Part shown: one piece after another, positions 25,092 to 33,485 of the stretch
Layout of the letters: the number at the start of each line of letters is the position of its first letter
Position numbering within the stretch: the stretch's first letter is position 1
NCBI GenBank assembly: GCA_028873865.1
Contig: JAPPNI010000030.1
Coordinates: 21,268-85,267 of the forward strand
Source of the DNA: Chloroflexota bacterium
GTDB taxonomy: Bacteria > Chloroflexota > Dehalococcoidia > Bin125
Direction: 5' to 3'
Length of the DNA stretch: 64,000 nt
The notes under the pieces: model-generated
Told to the model about the DNA's origin: nothing
The model's input: the letters and a program-made list of their open reading frames with translations, nothing else
The model's database searches: none
Translations under genes and position numbers: made by a program

Positions 25092-27950
25092 CTAGTCGCC
25101 GGCCGGGGCCGGGGCAGTCGGTTCGATCTCCGGTTCCTCGGCCGTGGCCGACTTGGCCGGAATACGGAGGGCCTGGCGAATCAGGGCTGAGCGCAGCGTC
25201 TTCCACAGCCGCGTCGTGGTCTCGCGTTCTTCGTCGCTCAACATCTTGCGGCCGAACCGGGTCGCGGTGTAGCGATCCGCGAGGTCGATTGCCGGTGTAC
25301 CCAGTCCCAGCACCTCGTCGATGCGTCTTGCGTGTTCCTGAGGCGTCGTGGATATGTCTGCGCCGATCCCGGTCCAGCGGGCAAGTCGGGTGGTGGAGAC
25401 CCAGTGTCGGGCTGTTGGCTCCAGGCCGCGCAGGGACATCCGCCAGATCAGCCAGAACGCCAGCGCCAGCGCGGCAATGATGCTGGCGGCGATGGTCGGC
25501 CCCAGCCAGTACCACTTGCTCGGGCCCTGTTGGAGCTGGAGATTCTCGGCCGGTATCGTGCCGGCCGCGAGGTACTGAAGGATGTCGTCCAACACCACGT
25601 CTGCCAAGCTCGTGCCGCCGATGCCGGGTCGCAGATCGAATCGGGGTGTGGTCAGTCGCTGGGCAGCGATCCTGCGTCCAGCGCCGCCTCCGCTGGCGAT
25701 CGAGGCCAAGGCTTCATCGGCCGATGTGCTGGGCGTCGGGTCGAAGTCGACCCAACCGTAGTCGGGGAAGTACACCTCGACCCAGGCGTATGCGTCGTGT
25801 CCACGAACGATGTAGTTCCGGGTGCGCTCGTCGAAATTGTTGGCGCTGAGCACGAAGCCGGTCGCGATTCGGGCCGGTATCCCCGCGAGGCGAAGCAGGA
25901 TGGCCATCGATGAGGCGTGGTAGTCGTAGTAGCCGCCGATCGGTCGGCCATCCTCCATGTTCTCGAACAGGAACCAGTAGACGGCGTCGGACTTGGCGGG
26001 CGGCAGTTCGATGTCCGTCGTCAGTGGGTAAAGCGGGACCGGCTCTCCTTCGTCATTGCGCACAATCTGGCCGTTCTCGTCGATCGCGGGCGCGGCATGC
26101 AGGTACGTCTCAATCGCCGAGGCGATCGCGTATGGGTTGTAGCCGTTGTCCTCGCGCGTCGGATCCGGACCCAGATTGAAGGTCCGGGCGATCTGATGCA
26201 AGAGAGTGGTCAGATTGGCCAGCTCCGCTTCGTCGTACTCGGGCAATTGCAGGAAGGTCTCCCTGACCCACAACGGGTAGTCGCTACCGGCGGCCGCAAG
26301 CGCGGCCTCGTTGGCGTCGGAGACCGTACCGGTGATTTGATATGTGAAGCCGGCCCGGACCCTGCGCTGCGCCGGACGCAAGGACAGTACGTCGGTTTCC
26401 TCCGGCACGGAGCGCAGCAACAGGCCCGTGGGCGCGCCGCTTTTCGAGTCGATCGCGACATCGATCAGGGTGTACTGGACCGGCACGTACGAAGCGACCT
26501 CATCGGCTGACGGCGCTTCGATCTCGTCGTCGGGATTCTCATCGGCCTCTGAAACGCGCTCGCGGATTGCCGCCAGCGGCTGTTCCAAATCCGTCCCGGT
26601 AAATTGCTCGGGGCGGCCAAAGTCGACGGTGAAGTCGACGGACGCCAGGGTATCGACTCGGAGGTCCTTGTTGGCGATCACCGGCGCCCCGAAGGAGAAC
26701 ATGACCGCCGGGGATTTCTCAACCGAGATCTGAGCGGCGACCGGACGGCGTTCCAGGTACTCGCTGGTCAGCACCGAGCTCTCGCCCTCAACCGACGTTT
26801 CGTCGGTCGCGGCGGTTCCGCTAATCGGCTGGAGTTCAGGTACGGTCCGGGCGACGGAGGGCGATTGGCGCCAGCCTCGGCCGGTGTATTCGTCGTAGGC
26901 CGCGCCACGTAACAACCCCGGTTCGGTCGCGGCGGCGCGCATGATGATTGCATCGCCCGGATCGACATCGCCCTGCAGGACCAGGAAATTGTCGAAGGAG
27001 TGCACCGGCACGCCGCGGCGTGAATCGATCCCGCTGAACAGCCGGCGGAAGTCGTCGTTGAGTCCGTCGAACGGCTCGGCGATTGCCGCCCAGGCGTCCT
27101 CGAGCGCCTGTGACTCGTCGGGACGGGGGATCGCTCGAGACAGGCTGAGCAGCAGGATGACCGCGATCATCGTTGCACCGAGGAATGAGAGAGAGATCCA
27201 GTCGGGATAGGCGGAGCCCTGCTGGCGCCAGCGATCCATGCGTCGCAGCAGTGAGGCGCGCATCAGCAGCAGCATCGAGCCGGTGAGGAAGAACCCGTAG
27301 GACAGATTCCACTGACGGTCCGAGAGATAAGAGACGTTGACCGCCAACAGCGCGCCGAGCAGGATCATCGCAACCCAAGCATTGCGCCACCGAGCGACCG
27401 CATAGGCACCGACGAACGAGGCGATGTAGACGAACACATCGGTGAAGAAGACGAAGGGCAGGTTGTCGGTCGTGAGGCCCGAGCTGAACGCCTGTCTGAA
27501 CCAGTCCTGGAAGCGAAAGCCGAAGTCGGTGAATCGGTCCCAGAAGAGGGGCTGTCCCCCCAAGGTCTCCATCTGGGTGATCTGCGCCATGATGATCAGG
27601 CCGCCGATGATGAAGCCGATCAACCAGGCGAAGGGCCAACGCAGCCGGCGCACACGCCCCAGCGCCAAGGCCAGGATCACGCCGGCGGCGGCGGTCACCC
27701 GCAAGTCGGGCATGTCTGCGACCCAACCGGCGATGTAGATGCTATTCGCAGTCGACAAGGCAACCAGCAGCAGGATGCCGAAGGTGATGGTCACTTCCAG
27801 CGCACGCTGGGTGACGGTCAACCGCCGTTGCTGTCCAGAGACAACGAGCGTTTCTCCTGAGGATCGGCGGGCGAAAAAGCGGCGTTCCGCCTCGGCGACG
27901 AGTGTCGTCGGTTCTCCGGAATCGTCGTTACCAGGAGGTCTCACGCTCAT
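25092..27950 (-). CDS. TgpA-like transglutaminase-fold membrane protein lacking catalytic Cys and His
   Basis: 952 residues. The N-terminus has about six membrane segments in the first 290 residues (TITFGILLLVALSTANSIYIA, VILALALGRV, FAWLIGFIIGGLIIM and others), resembling the DUF3488/TgpA N-terminus. A large exported part holds a transglutaminase-like core at about 655-740, then a last membrane segment (AASIIAALALAFWLIWRM) and a DUF4129-like cytoplasmic tail. The core reads GGYYDYHASSMAILLRLAGIPARIATGF and DAYAWVEVYFPDYGWVDFDPTP. Where active family members have Cys (G-Y-C) and His (HAW), this protein has Tyr675 and Tyr721, while Asp737 is kept. Its start overlaps the DUF58 stop. It is probably a non-catalytic or re-purposed member. 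Confidence 0.88.
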   Translation of the reverse strand: MSVRPPGNDDSGEPTTLVAEAERRFFARRSSGETLVVSGQQRRLTVTQRALEVTITFGILLLVALSTANSIYIAGWVADMPDLRVTAAAGVILALALGRVRRLRWPFAWLIGFIIGGLIIMAQITQMETLGGQPLFWDRFTDFGFRFQDWFRQAFSSGLTTDNLPFVFFTDVFVYIASFVGAYAVARWRNAWVAMILLGALLAVNVSYLSDRQWNLSYGFFLTGSMLLLMRASLLRRMDRWRQQGSAYPDWISLSFLGATMIAVILLLSLSRAIPRPDESQALEDAWAAIAEPFDGLNDDFRRLFSGIDSRRGVPVHSFDNFLVLQGDVDPGDAIIMRAAATEPGLLRGAAYDEYTGRGWRQSPSVARTVPELQPISGTAATDETSVEGESSVLTSEYLERRPVAAQISVEKSPAVMFSFGAPVIANKDLRVDTLASVDFTVDFGRPEQFTGTDLEQPLAAIRERVSEADENPDDEIEAPSADEVASYVPVQYTLIDVAIDSKSGAPTGLLLRSVPEETDVLSLRPAQRRVRAGFTYQITGTVSDANEAALAAAGSDYPLWVRETFLQLPEYDEAELANLTTLLHQIARTFNLGPDPTREDNGYNPYAIASAIETYLHAAPAIDENGQIVRNDEGEPVPLYPLTTDIELPPAKSDAVYWFLFENMEDGRPIGGYYDYHASSMAILLRLAGIPARIATGFVLSANNFDERTRNYIVRGHDAYAWVEVYFPDYGWVDFDPTPSTSADEALASIASGGGAGRRIAAQRLTTPRFDLRPGIGGTSLADVVLDDILQYLAAGTIPAENLQLQQGPSKWYWLGPTIAASIIAALALAFWLIWRMSLRGLEPTARHWVSTTRLARWTGIGADISTTPQEHARRIDEVLGLGTPAIDLADRYTATRFGRKMLSDEERETTTRLWKTLRSALIRQALRIPAKSATAEEPEIEPTAPAPAGD

Positions 27951-29383
27951 GGGACCGGCGTCTCTTCGCTGGACGCTTCGATATCGCTGTCGCCGCTGCT
28001 CCAGTCTGTTTCGGCCAGGACCTCTTCCATTTCCAGGTTGGCCTGCGCGGCCGGAGCGCCACCGGCTCCATTCGCCCCGTTCGGTGCAGGTTCGGCCAGC
28101 GCAGCAGCGGAACTCCTGCCACCGCCCGGTACCTGTCCAACCATCACCGCGGGAATATGGTCACCCTTGCGGATCAGGTTGACCTGCACGCCCATCGCCC
28201 GCAGCTCGACCGCAGTGGCTGCGGCGCCGGCGCGACCGCCCCACGCATCGAGGTCGATCAAGGCCACCGCTGCCTTCACGCCCCGTTGGGTCAACGTCCG
28301 GATCGCGCCCTGCCAGCGGGGATCGGTTGAGGGGGTGATCACGATCACGGTGGTGTGGCGGCCCCAACGACGCGACTGCTGGTACAGGATCGAGGCGACT
28401 GGCACGTTGCCGATTGGCTGCGCCACCGCCAGCGACTCGAGGATCCGGCCGAAGTGTTGCGATCCACGGTCGGGCTCGATCACATCGAGCCGTTCGCCGA
28501 ACATCATCAGGCCAACGGACCGGTTCTGATTGATGAACAACCGCACCACGGAAGCGGCGATCGTGACAGCGGTCTCGATCGTTGCGTCATCGCCGGTGCC
28601 GAGGTGGTCCTGGCCTGACAGGTCGAGGACGACCCAGAGGTGCGATGCTGGATCGAGCTCGAAGGTTTTGACCTTGAGTGATCCGGTGCGCAGGCTGCTC
28701 TTCCAGTGAATTCGGTTGACCGAGTCGCCCGGTTCGTAGTCACGGATGCCTGAGGCATTGGGCGTCACATAGTGGGTCCGGCGGCGGAAGCGGCCCTCGC
28801 CGGGCAGGTTGGCGGGAGGCACGGAATAGCGCGGCAGTTCCAGTGCGCGCGGATACACGACGAGCCCACGGCGATGACCGAACCGCAACTCGCGGTGGAA
28901 GATGTCGAACGGATCGGAGCTGCGAACCGTGATTGGCCCCAGGTTGTAGAGGCCGCGTCGATCACATTGCGTCTGCACGCGCCAGTTGCGATGACCGCTG
29001 CGTCCCAGCGAGGTGACGAACTGGGCCGTGTGACCGGGTAGATCGGATGCTTCTTCGACTTCGAGCCAGAGCTTGGGGATGGCCGAGTCGTTGATCACCT
29101 CGAACCGCTCGATGATCGACTCGCCGGCCTGCACGCGGTCGCGCGAACGCGACATGCGCACGCGCACGCCCTGACCGGAGGACCAGGTCCAGAGCGCGGC
29201 CAGCAGGAGGCCGAAGAGCAGGGTGTAGCCGAGCCGCTGGGGCAGCCAATAGTTGGAGGCGAAGCCGACGGCGAAGGCCACGATCGTGAGGGTGACGATG
29301 ATGCTCATCGACCGGCGAGTGCCGAACGTCGCGCGCCAGGCGCTGCGCAACGGGTTCGTCAGTGCTCCTCCGAGGCCGCGCAC
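27947..29383 (-). CDS. DUF58 membrane protein (cluster 2)
   Basis: 478 residues. Two N-terminal hydrophobic segments (MSIIVTLTIVAFAVGFASNYW and GYTLLFGLLLAALWTWSSG) are followed by a beta-rich segment and then the DUF58 signature YVTPNASGIRDYEPGDSVNRIHWKSSLRTGSLKVKTFELDPASHLWVVLDLSGQD. The MIDAS is DLSGQ rather than DxSxS, so metal binding may be altered. A proline/alanine-rich acidic tail follows from about residue 420. It is preceded by MoxR (41 bases away) and overlaps the transglutaminase-like gene by four bases, the usual MoxR-DUF58-TgpA order. Confidence 0.9.
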   Translation of the reverse strand: MRGLGGALTNPLRSAWRATFGTRRSMSIIVTLTIVAFAVGFASNYWLPQRLGYTLLFGLLLAALWTWSSGQGVRVRMSRSRDRVQAGESIIERFEVINDSAIPKLWLEVEEASDLPGHTAQFVTSLGRSGHRNWRVQTQCDRRGLYNLGPITVRSSDPFDIFHRELRFGHRRGLVVYPRALELPRYSVPPANLPGEGRFRRRTHYVTPNASGIRDYEPGDSVNRIHWKSSLRTGSLKVKTFELDPASHLWVVLDLSGQDHLGTGDDATIETAVTIAASVVRLFINQNRSVGLMMFGERLDVIEPDRGSQHFGRILESLAVAQPIGNVPVASILYQQSRRWGRHTTVIVITPSTDPRWQGAIRTLTQRGVKAAVALIDLDAWGGRAGAAATAVELRAMGVQVNLIRKGDHIPAVMVGQVPGGGRSSAAALAEPAPNGANGAGGAPAAQANLEMEEVLAETDWSSGDSDIEASSEETPVP

Positions 29384-29424
29384 GAGCTAGTCCGATCTGC
29401 AGTCCGAGCCAGCGACCGGCCAGG

Positions 29425-30375
29425 TCATGAGGCAGCCCTGGCTCCCGGAACCGCCACGCGCTCCAACACATCGTCAATCACGGTGCGGGCGTCCTGGTTG
29501 CGGACCTGAGCCGATGGGCTGAGGATGATCCGATGTCCCAGCGCCGCGTGGGCGAGGGACTTGATGTCGTCGGGAATGACGTAATCGCGGCCGGCCAGCA
29601 GCGCGGAGGCCTGCGCACAGCGAAAGAGCGCCAGCGAGCCGCGCGGTGAGGCGCCCAGGTACACCGCTTCATGTGAGCGCGTCGCGGCGACGAGCTGGAC
29701 CGCGTACTGCTTGAGTTGTGGGTCGACCCAGATATCGCGGGTCACGCGGTGGATCTCGCGGACCTCCTCGGGTGAGGTGACCGGCGCCAGCGACTGGATT
29801 GGATGCTGCTGCTGCTGTCCTTCCAGGACCGCGACCTCGTCGTTGGCATCGGGGTAGCCGAGGTGGATGCGCAGCAAGAACCGGTCGAGTTGCGCTTCGG
29901 GCAGCGGGAATGTGCCCTCGTACTCGACCGGATTCTGAGTCGCCATAACCATGAACGGCGGCGGCAGCGGACGGGTGACGCCGTCGGCGGTGATCTGGCG
30001 TTCCTCCATTGCCTCAAGCAGCGCCGACTGCGTCTTGGGCGTGGCCCGATTGATCTCGTCGGCGAGGACGATCTGCGAGTAGACCGGTCCCTGGCGCCAC
30101 TCGAAGTCCTGGGTTTTCTGGTTGTAGACGGAAACGCCGGTCACGTCCGAGGGCAACAGGTCGGGGGTGAACTGGATGCGGTTGAAGGTGCAACCGGTCG
30201 ACACGGCAAGTGCCCGCGCCAACATCGTCTTGCCGGTGCCGGGCACATCCTCGATCAGCAAGTGACCATCGGCGACCAGAGCGATGACTGCCTGGCGTAC
30301 TTCTCTCGTCTTGCCGAGGATGACGCGCTCGACATTGGCCACGACGCTGAGGAGCACGGTTCGGGGATCATCCAT
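29425..30375 (-). CDS. MoxR-family AAA+ ATPase (cluster 2)
   Basis: 316 residues. Starts ATG at 30373-30375 ([34 protein letters not shown]). Walker A is [14 protein letters not shown] and Walker [27 protein letters not shown], with [31 protein letters not shown] and [31 protein letters not shown]. Compared with the cluster 1 copy, it has a canonical GK[ST] rather than GLAKS loop and lacks the long N-terminal extension, so the two are distinct paralogues and not a recent duplication. It leads the minus-strand cluster and is divergent from the M23 lipoprotein gene. Confidence 0.93.
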   Translation of the reverse strand: MDDPRTVLLSVVANVERVILGKTREVRQAVIALVADGHLLIEDVPGTGKTMLARALAVSTGCTFNRIQFTPDLLPSDVTGVSVYNQKTQDFEWRQGPVYSQIVLADEINRATPKTQSALLEAMEERQITADGVTRPLPPPFMVMATQNPVEYEGTFPLPEAQLDRFLLRIHLGYPDANDEVAVLEGQQQQHPIQSLAPVTSPEEVREIHRVTRDIWVDPQLKQYAVQLVAATRSHEAVYLGASPRGSLALFRCAQASALLAGRDYVIPDDIKSLAHAALGHRIILSPSAQVRNQDARTVIDDVLERVAVPGARAAS

Positions 30376-30559
30376 CAGGGAGTTCTCCGCTTACAGGTCT
30401 GCCGCTCAATCGCCCTCAAGGCGACCATGCCGCCGTCGGTCCGAGCGGCCTCCAACATCTGGTTTCGGGGGCACTTGATGAGAGCGTAGCCCATGTATGT
30501 ACAGTAATTCCGTCGGTATGGCGTATTCGGGAGATCTCCAGCAGGTTGGGCGAGAAACG

Positions 30560-31669
30560 ATGCAGCGACCGCTGCAACAGCCCTTGCGTCTCAGTCGGCG
30601 AACCGTGTTACGCGCCTTCGTCGGCGCAGGCGCCGGGGTGTTGCTGACCGCCTGCGGCGGAGACGACCTGGACCCGTTCGCGACCGACCGCCAACCCACG
30701 GCTCCTCCGTCCGGGAACGGCGACGTTGCGGATGAAGCGGTGGTAGAGGGAGCGACGGCGCAAGAAGCGGTTTCACAGGCGTCCGAGCAAGCGGCGCCGC
30801 TCGCCGAGCTGCCGGAGCCGCTGGTGTACATCATCCCCAGTCCGGTGAGCCAGGGACAGACGGTGCTGGTGCTGATTGAGGCCCCGGGTGCGGAGGAGGC
30901 CTCGCTGTCCTGGCAAGGGCAAGCGTTCTCGCTGCTGCAGAGCGACGGGCGCTTCGTGGGCTTCTTCGGAATCGATGCCAACTCACCTGCCGGTCCACAA
31001 TCGCTTGGTGTTGCTGTCTGGGGACCCCGGGGGGAGCAGTTGCTCTGGCAGGAGACGGTGATCGAGATCACGTCGGTGGAGTGGACCATCGACAACATCC
31101 AGATCGACGGCCCCAACGCGGCGCTGCTTGAGCCCGCGATCCGACAGGCCGACGAATCCACCCGGCTGCCATTTCAAACGAGGCTCACGCCGCAACTGCA
31201 CTGGCTGGGAGTCTTCGATCCGCCGTCCGACGGCCAGATCACAGCCCTGTACGGCGAGCAACGCTCGTTCAACGGCGGACCGATCGAGGAGTATCACACG
31301 GGCATCGACTTTGGCGGCGAGACGGGGTCGTCGGTGAACGCGGCAAACAGCGGGATTGTCAGCTGGGCGGGCCGGACCCGGCGGCGCGGCAACGGGATCA
31401 TCGTCGATCACGGAGCGGGGGTCTTCACCGGCTACTACCACCTGTCCGAGGTGCTGCAAACCGCCGGTGCAGTCGTCGAGCAGGGCGACCTGATTGCACG
31501 GATGGGCGCAACCGGCCTGGCCACCGGCCCACACCTGCATTGGGAAGTGGTCGTGCGGGGCATCACCGTCAACCCGCTGCCCTGGCTGAGGCTGCTGGAG
31601 TTCCCCGACCCCCACCAGGAGCTGAACCCGGTCAACGCGTTGACCTCGACAAATCTCGCCACGGGCTAG
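30560..31669 (+). CDS. Tat-exported lipoprotein, M23 metallopeptidase domain
   Basis: 369 residues from ATG 30560 (an ATG at 30497 would add 21 residues before the signal). The N-terminus has a twin-arginine motif, SRRTVLRAF, then a hydrophobic stretch with the lipobox LLTAC, so it is probably exported folded and lipid-anchored. A low-complexity linker and a beta domain (about 70-220) lead to a LytM/M23 endopeptidase domain: GIDFGGETGSSVNAANSG holds the first His/Asp region, with GNGIIVDHGAG, GYYHLSEVL and GPHLHWEVV as catalytic and zinc residues. Cleaves peptidoglycan cross-links or other surface peptides. It is divergent from cluster 2 MoxR. Confidence 0.88.
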   Translation: MQRPLQQPLRLSRRTVLRAFVGAGAGVLLTACGGDDLDPFATDRQPTAPPSGNGDVADEAVVEGATAQEAVSQASEQAAPLAELPEPLVYIIPSPVSQGQTVLVLIEAPGAEEASLSWQGQAFSLLQSDGRFVGFFGIDANSPAGPQSLGVAVWGPRGEQLLWQETVIEITSVEWTIDNIQIDGPNAALLEPAIRQADESTRLPFQTRLTPQLHWLGVFDPPSDGQITALYGEQRSFNGGPIEEYHTGIDFGGETGSSVNAANSGIVSWAGRTRRRGNGIIVDHGAGVFTGYYHLSEVLQTAGAVVEQGDLIARMGATGLATGPHLHWEVVVRGITVNPLPWLRLLEFPDPHQELNPVNALTSTNLATG

Positions 31670-31718
31670 GCAGGCCAACTCGGTCGCGGCGAGTCGGAAG
31701 GACCAGGCGAAAAGTCGC

Positions 31719-32522
31719 TCAGGAGCGGGCAGCTTCCAGGGTCAAGGCGACGGCGATGATCGCGGCCGTCTCCGCGCGCAACGGCCGATTGCCCAGCGAA
31801 ATCGGCTGCCAGCCGTGGCTTCGAGCGAGGTCGGCTTCTTCGGGTGTGTACCCGCCTTCCGGTCCGATCAGCAGATGTACCGGGTCGGGCTCCGATAGGC
31901 CTTGCTGGCGTCGCTGCTCGAAGATCGGGGCGATGCGTTGGTCCGGTTCGAGCGCCGAGGCCAGCAAACGCAACGTGCTGGGTCCTGCCGATTCCTGGAT
32001 CAGATCGACCACCTCGACCGGGGCATGGATCTCGGGCCGATACTCGCGGCGACACTGCTCGGCCGCCTCGGTCGCCAGCCGACGCCAGCGATGCAGCCGC
32101 TGGGCGGCGTCACCGCGGATGATCGCGCGCTGCGACCAGACCGGGCGGATTTCATCGACGCCCAGCTCGGTCGCCTTTTCGATCATGAAGTCATAACGCT
32201 GCGGCCGGATCAGCGAGGCGGAGAGCACGATTCGAGGCGGCGGTAGCGGCTTAAGCGGGCGGCTCGCATCGATCCGGCAGATGACGTCATCGCGGGTGAC
32301 GCGCTCGACCGAGGCTCGGTAGAGGCGGTCGGTGATCGGGTGAATGAGCTCCAATGGGTCGTCGCGACGGACTCGCATGACCCGCTTGAGCCGATTCGCC
32401 TTGCCGCCGGTGATCGTGATCGAATCATCGTCGACGCGGGCCGACTCGTCGAGGAAGTAGCGCGGCACCAGCCCGCTGCCTTGCTCATCATCCAGCGCCG
32501 GGTTGTCGTCATGCCGAGTCAT
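31719..32522 (-). CDS. rsmE: 16S rRNA (uracil-1498-N3)-methyltransferase
   Basis: 267 residues of the RsmE family (SPOUT fold with a trefoil knot), which methylates U1498 of 16S rRNA with SAM. Markers: PRYFLDESARVDDDSITITGGKANRLKRVMRVRRDD (N-terminal PUA-like domain), LIRPQRYDFMIEKATELGVDEIRPVWSQRAI, RLATEAAEQCRREYRPEI, and the knot motifs LLIGPEGGYTPEEADLA and SLGNRPLRAETAAIIAV. In many genomes rsmE follows prmA in the dnaJ operon; here an SDR gene on the opposite strand separates them. Confidence 0.94.
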   Translation of the reverse strand: MTRHDDNPALDDEQGSGLVPRYFLDESARVDDDSITITGGKANRLKRVMRVRRDDPLELIHPITDRLYRASVERVTRDDVICRIDASRPLKPLPPPRIVLSASLIRPQRYDFMIEKATELGVDEIRPVWSQRAIIRGDAAQRLHRWRRLATEAAEQCRREYRPEIHAPVEVVDLIQESAGPSTLRLLASALEPDQRIAPIFEQRRQQGLSEPDPVHLLIGPEGGYTPEEADLARSHGWQPISLGNRPLRAETAAIIAVALTLEAARS

Positions 32523-32605
32523 CGCGCCCAGCCTCTCTCCGACCCGGTCCTGGCGATGATCCCGAGACCGAGCATTAGACTCCGCTGGGACAGAAACTGT
32601 ACTAC

Positions 32606-32650
32606 TTCAGCTCAGACACATTCAGAGCGGACAGGTTCAGAACGGACAAG
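32606..32650 (+). repeat. Three imperfect 15-bp tandem repeats upstream of the SDR gene
   Basis: Units start at 32606, 32621 and 32636, each beginning TTCAG and continuing GAC at the same position (for example TTCAGAGCGGACAGG and TTCAGAACGGACAAG). The array ends 15 bases before the SDR start codon, so it lies in the leader or core promoter. Possible operator or mRNA-level element. No dyad symmetry is seen inside a unit. Confidence 0.6.
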
Positions 32651-32664
32651 GGACGGGGCGACTT

Positions 32665-33444
32665 ATGGATCTCGGACTCAACGGGAAGGTGGCGATCGTC
32701 ACCGGCGGTTCGGAAGGGATCGGCCGGGCGACGGCGATCCTGCTGGCGCAGGAAGGTGCAAGCGTGGCGATCGGCGCACGACGGCAGGGCCCGCTGGACG
32801 AGGCGCAGGCAGCCGTCGAGGCGGCGGGCGGCGATTGTCTGGCGATGTCGATGGACGTCACCTCAGACGGTGACTGCGAGCGGCTGGTGGCGGCCACGAT
32901 CGAGCGCTTCGGCGGTGTAGACATTCTGATCAACAACGCCGGACAGTCATCGTCCGGGATGATCGAATCGCACGACATCGAGACGTGGGCGGTCGACCTC
33001 GATCTCAAGCTCTACGGAGCGATCCGCCTGTCCAAGCTCTGCGCGCCCTCGATGCGCGAGCGCGGCGGCGGACGAATCGTCAACCTGCTCAATATCGGCT
33101 GCAAGACACCCGGCGCCGGCTCGATGCCGACGGCTGCCTCGCGCGCAGCCGGTCTGGCGATGACCAAGGCGCTGAGCAAGGAGGTCGCGGCCGACCAGAT
33201 CCTGGTCAATGCGGCCTGCATCGGATCGGTCGACTCGGCCCAGTGGCACGGATTCCACCAAGCGCAGATGCCCGACGCCACCTACGAGGAGTTCCTGGCC
33301 AGCGTCGGAGAGCGGATCCCGGTGAGGCGGATTGGCACGTCGGAGGAGGCGGCGAACATGATCGTGTTCCTCGCCTCGGGCGCGGCCAGTTTCATCTCCG
33401 GCTGCGCGATCAACATCGACGGCGGCGCCTCGCCGGCGTGGTAG
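32665..33444 (+). CDS. SDR-family protein with altered catalytic motif
   Basis: 259 residues of the short-chain dehydrogenase/reductase fold: VAIVTGGSEGIGRATAILLAQEG (cofactor loop TGxxxGIG), DVTSDGDCERLV, VDILINNAGQS and the C-terminal VRRIGTSEEAANMIVFLASGAASFISGCAINIDGG. The catalytic YxxxK is not seen: the expected place reads MPTAASRAAGLAMTKAL, with Thr156 and Arg160, and the preceding serine region reads NLLNIGCKT. A similar PTxxSRAAG stretch may define a known atypical SDR subgroup, so it may still be functional through another mechanism. It has GGACGGGG before the ATG. It is flanked by rsmE and prmA, both on the other strand. Confidence 0.82.
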   Translation: MDLGLNGKVAIVTGGSEGIGRATAILLAQEGASVAIGARRQGPLDEAQAAVEAAGGDCLAMSMDVTSDGDCERLVAATIERFGGVDILINNAGQSSSGMIESHDIETWAVDLDLKLYGAIRLSKLCAPSMRERGGGRIVNLLNIGCKTPGAGSMPTAASRAAGLAMTKALSKEVAADQILVNAACIGSVDSAQWHGFHQAQMPDATYEEFLASVGERIPVRRIGTSEEAANMIVFLASGAASFISGCAINIDGGASPAW

Positions 33445-33485
33445 CCCTTGGTAGCCGGGCAGCTCTCTCAGTGACTTCTTGATGG

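Noticed and set aside
30475..30505. Promoter TTGATG/TACAGT for the M23 lipoprotein
   Set aside because: The spacer is 19 bases and the hexamers are weak; not strong enough to list as a feature.
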